NCBI GenBank assembly: GCA_023424865.1
Contig: JAFADM010000046.1
Coordinates: forward strand, 1-18,020
Direction: 5' to 3'
Origin: Bacillota bacterium
GTDB taxonomy: Bacteria > Bacillota_A > Clostridia > DSM-8532
Length of the DNA stretch: 18,020 bases
Positions 13,778-18,020 of the stretch are shown piece after piece (within the stretch, counting starts at the first letter, position 1; each line of letters begins with the position of its first letter). The translations under genes and the position numbers were made by a program. The notes below the pieces were generated by a model. It saw nothing but the letters and a program-made list of their open reading frames with translations. It did not search any database and was not told where the DNA came from.

Positions 13778-16700
13778 ATGAAAAAATCGGTCAGACTTTT
13801 TCTTCTGGCTGTCCTTGCGGCAGCCATCCTCACCTTTACAAACCTGTCGGCTCCTTCATACGGAGAGACCGGAGCTTCTCTTTTTGAGGGGCATGAGGCC
13901 TATTTGCTGGACTTTAATTCGGGTACCCTCTCCAACGCCGTGTACAATGACGGCAGCGTAAACAGCTGGAAGTTTTCCGGCGACACGGCCAATGTCACCT
14001 TGGAAAACGGGCAGCTGAAATTCGGTCCTGCAGCCGCTTCCACCATCGGCGTTTTTGATTATGGTTTTGCTACAAACCCGGATACTCAATTCAAAAACTT
14101 TGAGGTGTCCTTTGACGTCACGCTGGCGGGCTTTACCACCGGCGGCAATTTTGGCTTCCAGTTCCAGAAGACGGGCTGGTCCAACGGCTGGGGAGTGCAT
14201 AACAAGGTTTATGTGGATACCGGGGCGGCTATGGCGTTTCTAAACGGCACCACAAGGCTCACCGATCGGCTTGCCATAAGCTCTAACGGAGGGCCTGCCA
14301 TTACGGCAAGCCAGGTTCCCTGGGAAAGCTTCCGGGTGAAAATCCGGGTTGAAGGAAGCAGGGTGGAAGCCTACATTAATAACGCTTCGGAGCCCATTGT
14401 CTCCTACGAAGGCCTGGACACCCTTGGCGGCTACACGGACACAGGCTTTGTGGGCTTGTTTTCCTTTGCCAATATCACAACCCTGTACGACAATTTCCTC
14501 TTTAACACCCTTGCGGAGGAAAGCGGGCGCAAAAGCTTTGAAGTAACGGCACAGGGAGGAAATCTGCTGGTTGATGTGCCTGAAACACCGGAAAGGCTTT
14601 CTGGTTACCACATTTATTACACCAATGTAACCGACACTACCTCGCCGGTTCTTTACAGCTATGAGGGTGCCGGGGATGAAACGGTAACCCTGCCCGCGGA
14701 CATGGACAAGGTTTACCGGGTGGAGCTCCGCCCCGTGTACACAAGTGAGAGAACGGCTGTGGAAACGGAGCTTACCGTCTACAAAGAGGCTTACGCCTTA
14801 ACCGGTACGCCTCCGGCCGTTTTAAGCGCTACGGAAGACCTTTCCTTTCAAGGCGAAACGGCTGAGGTTGAGCTTTCGGTTGTGGGAGCCGAAGTCCTCT
14901 ATTATACCCTGGATGGAACGGTTCCCGGTCCGTCAAACGGAGAAGCGCTTTTAGGCAATGGTGCTTTCGGAACCACCCTTACCCTTGGGAACACCACCTT
15001 GCTGAAAGCAGCCGCGTACACGGGAGGTGTGGAAACCGCCAGCCTCCAGCGCACCTACACGGCCCTTCCCAACACGCCGGTTATAGAGGATCCCTTAAGC
15101 TACCACCAGGCCTATTTCCATGGTGAAAAGTCTATTGACATAAGCGCACTCTACGCCGACGCCCTCCTATACACCACCGACGGCTCACAGCCTATATATA
15201 ACGCCGCTTCAGGCACCGCGGAAAACGGAACCCTGATAAGCACCGGCAAGGCAACCGTTACCCTGCCCCTTGCGGATACGGTTTTAAAGGTAATGGCCGT
15301 GAGAAGCGGCAATACAGGAAATATAGCCACGGAGAGCTTTTTCTATCTGACTTCCGGAACCCAGACCGCTTTTTATGTGGATCCGGTAAACGGGAGCGAC
15401 GGGGGTACGGGCTCGGAGGCTGATCCCTTCAAATCCATCGCTGCCGCCAGAGACGCTGTAAGAGCCATAAACGGCTCAATGACGGGGGATATTTACGTGT
15501 ACTTAAGAGGCGGCACCCATAAGCTCACCCAAACCCTGGAGCTGGATGAAAGGGATTCGGGAACCAGGAGCTTTCAGGTGGTGTACCGTGCCTACCCTAA
15601 TGAGGTTCCTGTTTTAAGCGGAGGGGAGCAGATCAACGGCTGGACGCTGTACGATGGGCAAACCAATATTTACAGGGCACCTGCCAACGGGCTTGATACC
15701 CGCCAGCTCTATGTGGACGGCAGACGGGCTGTCCGCGCCAGAAGTGAAGAGGGCCTGCCCAACGCCACCTTCAATGAAACCGGGCATACCACCTCCATGA
15801 CGGAAATGGCTCAATGGCAGAATATTGACGACATTGAGCTTGTCTACAAGGAAAGATGGACCAGCCCCCGCTACAGCGTAGATACCATCAGCGTTTCGGG
15901 AAATACGGCAACACTGGTTATGGATCAGCCCGGCTGGTCCTATGGACGGGACAAGGGCAGCACGGCTCCCACCGTGCCCTGGTATATTGAAAACGCCCTG
16001 GAGCTTTTGGATGAGCCAGGGGAATGGTATCTGGACAAAACAGGGGATTATTTTTACTACATGCCCCTGGCGGAGGAGGACATGTCCCAGGTCCAGGTTA
16101 CAGTGCCTGTATTAACGGAGCTTTTAACCGTGAAAGGCGAAAATGAAGACAGCCCGGTTCATGATCTGGGCTTTGAAGGCATTACCTTCAGTTATGCAGG
16201 CTGGCTCAGGCCCAGCACCGATGTGGGGCATTCCGATGTGCAGGCCAATTACGTGCGGGAGCCCGCCCTTCCTGGAAATACCTACAAGCAGGAATTTATT
16301 ATTGACGCGGCAGTGGTTCTTTCCTCCGGAAAATCCGTCCGCTTTGAGCGCAACCGCTTTACCGGGCTTGGCGCAACAGGGCTCAACATTTTAAAGGGAA
16401 GCCAGAACATTGACATTGTGGGCAATGAATTCTTTGACATTTCGGGAAGCGGCGTTCAAATCGGTGAAGTGGATATGAACGACATTAACAACCGCTATCC
16501 CTCGGATCCCAAGTACCTGCTTAAAAACATAACGGTTTCAAACAACTATATCCACCGTGTGGCCGTGGAGTACATGGCAGGGGCCGGGGTCAGCGCGGCT
16601 TATCCCGACACCTTGAAAATTGTCCACAATGAGTTTGAAAATCTGCCCTACAGCGCCATCCATATCGGCTGGGGATGGTCCGTTGTTCCCGCCAATGCTA

Positions 16701-17719
16701 CTAAAAACAACCTCATCGCCTACAATATCATAAACAACTGCATGACAACCCTTCACGACGGCGGAGCGTTTTATGTGGTGGGGAGCTCCTCCGGAAGCGG
16801 CGGCGTGTCTTATGTTGTGAATAACTACATTAAAAACATCTCCAATTATCACGGTGCCCTGTACTTCGATCAGGGGTCCTCCGACTGGCGGGCCAACGGC
16901 AATGTGATTGAAAATGTCCAGAAGTTCTTTATGGCCAACGGCGCAAAGGGAAATGTTCTGGCCGACGGCAACTTCACCGACAGCCTGGGCGCCGCGGCAC
17001 AAGCAGGCATGCTTGAAAATACGGTTTATGTCACGGACGGAAGCTGGCCCACAGAGGCGCAGAGCATAAAAAGCTCGGCAGGCATTGAGCCGGCCTACGC
17101 CGACATTCTGCCCCCGGTTCGCCCCGAAGATCCGGAGGAAGGGGAATACCTTTTATACGACGACTTTGAAGAATACGTTACAGGCGGAAACATGACCGAA
17201 TGGAACAAGGTGCAAACCGGGGGACTGGTAAGGGTGGCCGAGGAAACCGGAAACCGGTATATGGCGCTGGACAGCACCGGTATCGGGGGAGGTACGGCGG
17301 TTGTTTCCTACCGGTTCTTTAAAGGGTCCTACGGCGAAATCACCCTGGAATACAAAATAAGGTCCACCTCCTCTCAGGGATTCCGCCTGGCGCCCTACCT
17401 TGCGGGGGCCTCCTCGGATTTTGCCATTACCCTTGGGATGATGGACGGTAATTTTGTTAACAACAAGGGCGGAGGCAATGTTGCCGTGCTTTGCCCCTTT
17501 AATGCCAATCAATGGTACAACGTGAAAATGGTAGTAAACACCTTTACTCAGAAATTCGATCTGTTCATCGACAACGCGCTCATTTTAAACCAGGAGAATT
17601 TCCGGGCCGCCAGTCCTGAAATCGATCAAATAAGGTTCGGCAATGAGGTAACGGTAGCCGGCGAGCTGGCGGTTGACGACATCCGGATCTATAAAAGCGG
17701 ATCTGCCGGTTCGGAGTGA
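13778..17719 (+). CDS. Secreted multidomain right-handed parallel beta-helix protein, GH141-like, with lectin and CHB_HEX_C-type domains
   Basis: A 1313-residue exported protein. Residues 1 to about 29 form a signal peptide (basic start, hydrophobic core, likely cleavage near SAPSYG). About 42-240 is a concanavalin-like domain (AYLLDFNSGTL). About 245-340 resembles a fibronectin-type domain. Two chitobiase/hexosaminidase C-terminal-type modules follow, marked by YYTLDGTVP (about 373) and LYTTDGSQP (about 464). The catalytic-type core starts at F532 (FYVDPVNGSDGGTGSEADPF), continues with VYLRGGTH and PVLSGG, and runs as a parallel beta-helix rich in NNYI/HNEF turns to about 1105; this start is typical of GH141-like proteins, a family with known alpha-L-fucosidase and xylanase activities. 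A second concanavalin-like domain fills about 1120-1306. No sortase, SLH or lipobox anchor is visible, so it may be released or held by sugar binding. AAGGAGG (13761-13767) lies ten bases before the ATG. Fold confident, specificity not. Confidence 0.8.
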   Translation: MKKSVRLFLLAVLAAAILTFTNLSAPSYGETGASLFEGHEAYLLDFNSGTLSNAVYNDGSVNSWKFSGDTANVTLENGQLKFGPAAASTIGVFDYGFATNPDTQFKNFEVSFDVTLAGFTTGGNFGFQFQKTGWSNGWGVHNKVYVDTGAAMAFLNGTTRLTDRLAISSNGGPAITASQVPWESFRVKIRVEGSRVEAYINNASEPIVSYEGLDTLGGYTDTGFVGLFSFANITTLYDNFLFNTLAEESGRKSFEVTAQGGNLLVDVPETPERLSGYHIYYTNVTDTTSPVLYSYEGAGDETVTLPADMDKVYRVELRPVYTSERTAVETELTVYKEAYALTGTPPAVLSATEDLSFQGETAEVELSVVGAEVLYYTLDGTVPGPSNGEALLGNGAFGTTLTLGNTTLLKAAAYTGGVETASLQRTYTALPNTPVIEDPLSYHQAYFHGEKSIDISALYADALLYTTDGSQPIYNAASGTAENGTLISTGKATVTLPLADTVLKVMAVRSGNTGNIATESFFYLTSGTQTAFYVDPVNGSDGGTGSEADPFKSIAAARDAVRAINGSMTGDIYVYLRGGTHKLTQTLELDERDSGTRSFQVVYRAYPNEVPVLSGGEQINGWTLYDGQTNIYRAPANGLDTRQLYVDGRRAVRARSEEGLPNATFNETGHTTSMTEMAQWQNIDDIELVYKERWTSPRYSVDTISVSGNTATLVMDQPGWSYGRDKGSTAPTVPWYIENALELLDEPGEWYLDKTGDYFYYMPLAEEDMSQVQVTVPVLTELLTVKGENEDSPVHDLGFEGITFSYAGWLRPSTDVGHSDVQANYVREPALPGNTYKQEFIIDAAVVLSSGKSVRFERNRFTGLGATGLNILKGSQNIDIVGNEFFDISGSGVQIGEVDMNDINNRYPSDPKYLLKNITVSNNYIHRVAVEYMAGAGVSAAYPDTLKIVHNEFENLPYSAIHIGWGWSVVPANATKNNLIAYNIINNCMTTLHDGGAFYVVGSSSGSGGVSYVVNNYIKNISNYHGALYFDQGSSDWRANGNVIENVQKFFMANGAKGNVLADGNFTDSLGAAAQAGMLENTVYVTDGSWPTEAQSIKSSAGIEPAYADILPPVRPEDPEEGEYLLYDDFEEYVTGGNMTEWNKVQTGGLVRVAEETGNRYMALDSTGIGGGTAVVSYRFFKGSYGEITLEYKIRSTSSQGFRLAPYLAGASSDFAITLGMMDGNFVNNKGGGNVAVLCPFNANQWYNVKMVVNTFTQKFDLFIDNALILNQENFRAASPEIDQIRFGNEVTVAGELAVDDIRIYKSGSAGSE

Positions 17720-17739
17720 GGTAAGGAAAGGATGCAGCT

Positions 17740-18020
17740 ATGGAGCAGCTTGAGAAATCAGAGCTCGGTATGAAAATTTATGTAAGCATTGAAAACGGAA
17801 GCGACGCGGGTGAGGGGAGCTTTGAAAGCCCCCTGCAAACCCTGGAGGCAGCCTTTATAAAGGCAAGGGAGCTTGCTTCCCAAAACGGAGGCCGGATTAC
17901 GGTTATCCTGAGGGAGGGCGTTTACAAGCCCGCTTATACCACCGAAAACGTAAAGCTCTTCAATATCTTCCAAACAGGAGAGAATACCTACCCCTTAAGG
18001 CGGTCCTCCTTATACTTTGA
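17740..18020 (+). CDS. Start of a second parallel beta-helix protein (DUF1565/GH141-like N-terminus), leaderless, cut by window end
   Basis: From the ATG at 17740 the frame is open for 93 codons to the window edge. The beginning, KIYVSIENGSDAGEGSFESP (12-31), followed by LQTLEAA, KAREL and VILREGVY, matches the opening of right-handed parallel beta-helix proteins and parallels the FYVDPVNGSDGG and VYLRGG segments of the gene before it. There is no signal peptide, so this copy should stay in the cytoplasm, unlike its neighbour. AAAGGA (17727-17732) lies seven bases before the ATG, and the gap from the previous stop is 20 bases, so the two are probably co-transcribed. The upstream ATG at 17732 opens only a 13-codon frame and is not used. 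Catalytic parts lie beyond the window. Confidence 0.7.
   Translation, partial: MEQLEKSELGMKIYVSIENGSDAGEGSFESPLQTLEAAFIKARELASQNGGRITVILREGVYKPAYTTENVKLFNIFQTGENTYPLRRSSLYF

Noticed and set aside
1..18020. CRISPR array, tRNA or rRNA genes, insertion sequences, phage genes
   Set aside because: No repeat-spacer pattern, cloverleaf-like segment, transposase or integrase frame was recognised on either strand.

Overview
The window looks like a carbohydrate-utilisation locus from a Gram-positive bacterium of the phylum Bacillota, most likely Paenibacillus-like or clostridial. The evidence is strong AGGAGG ribosome sites, a YesM/YesN-type two-component pair, LplB/YtcP-type ABC permeases with a matching LplA-type binding protein, and no ABC ATPase gene nearby, as in systems that share an MsmX-type ATPase. 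Species cannot be named from sequence alone. Most genes are moderately GC-rich; the ATPase gene at 10327-11616 looks more AT-rich.

Layout. 1-317 is the 3' end of an ABC sugar-binding lipoprotein gene, followed by a terminator-like hairpin. 410-5085 is a tight three-gene unit with no signal peptides: a GH20-type hexosaminidase, an Asp-box beta-propeller (sialidase-like fold), and a DapA/NanA-family keto-acid aldolase. Facing it is a methyl-accepting chemotaxis protein (5112-6650, minus strand) whose terminator lies inside the 3' end of the aldolase gene. 6722-10218 holds a promoter, a YesN-type AraC response regulator and a YesM-type sensor kinase. 10327-11616 is an AAA ATPase with a DUF4143 C-terminus that has no obvious link to sugar metabolism and has its own promoter-like -10. 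11793-13716 encodes two ABC permeases, followed by a 1313-residue secreted multidomain protein with a GH141-like right-handed parallel beta-helix core (13778-17719). A second, leaderless beta-helix protein starts at 17740 and runs off the window.

Proposed working (inference): the secreted beta-helix protein trims a polymer outside the cell; the permeases plus a binding protein and a shared ATPase import the oligosaccharide; the leaderless GH20, propeller and possibly the second beta-helix protein finish depolymerisation inside; the aldolase splits a released 2-keto-3-deoxy acid or nonulosonate. The kinase/regulator pair would switch on transport and enzymes, and the chemoreceptor may link sensing to motility. 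The combination of sialidase-like propeller, NanA-family aldolase, GH20 and GH141-like protein suggests a complex glycan such as a sialylated or fucosylated host glycan or a Kdo/Dha-containing pectin (RG-II-like), but the substrate is not established.

The most notable non-coding signals are a pair of mutually exclusive hairpins that overlap the GH20 stop codon and the propeller gene's ribosome site (2265-2299), and a hairpin over the stop codon of the second permease gene (13705-13728). No tRNA, rRNA, CRISPR array, transposase or other clear mobile element was seen, and no gene-free stretch exceeds 300 bases.
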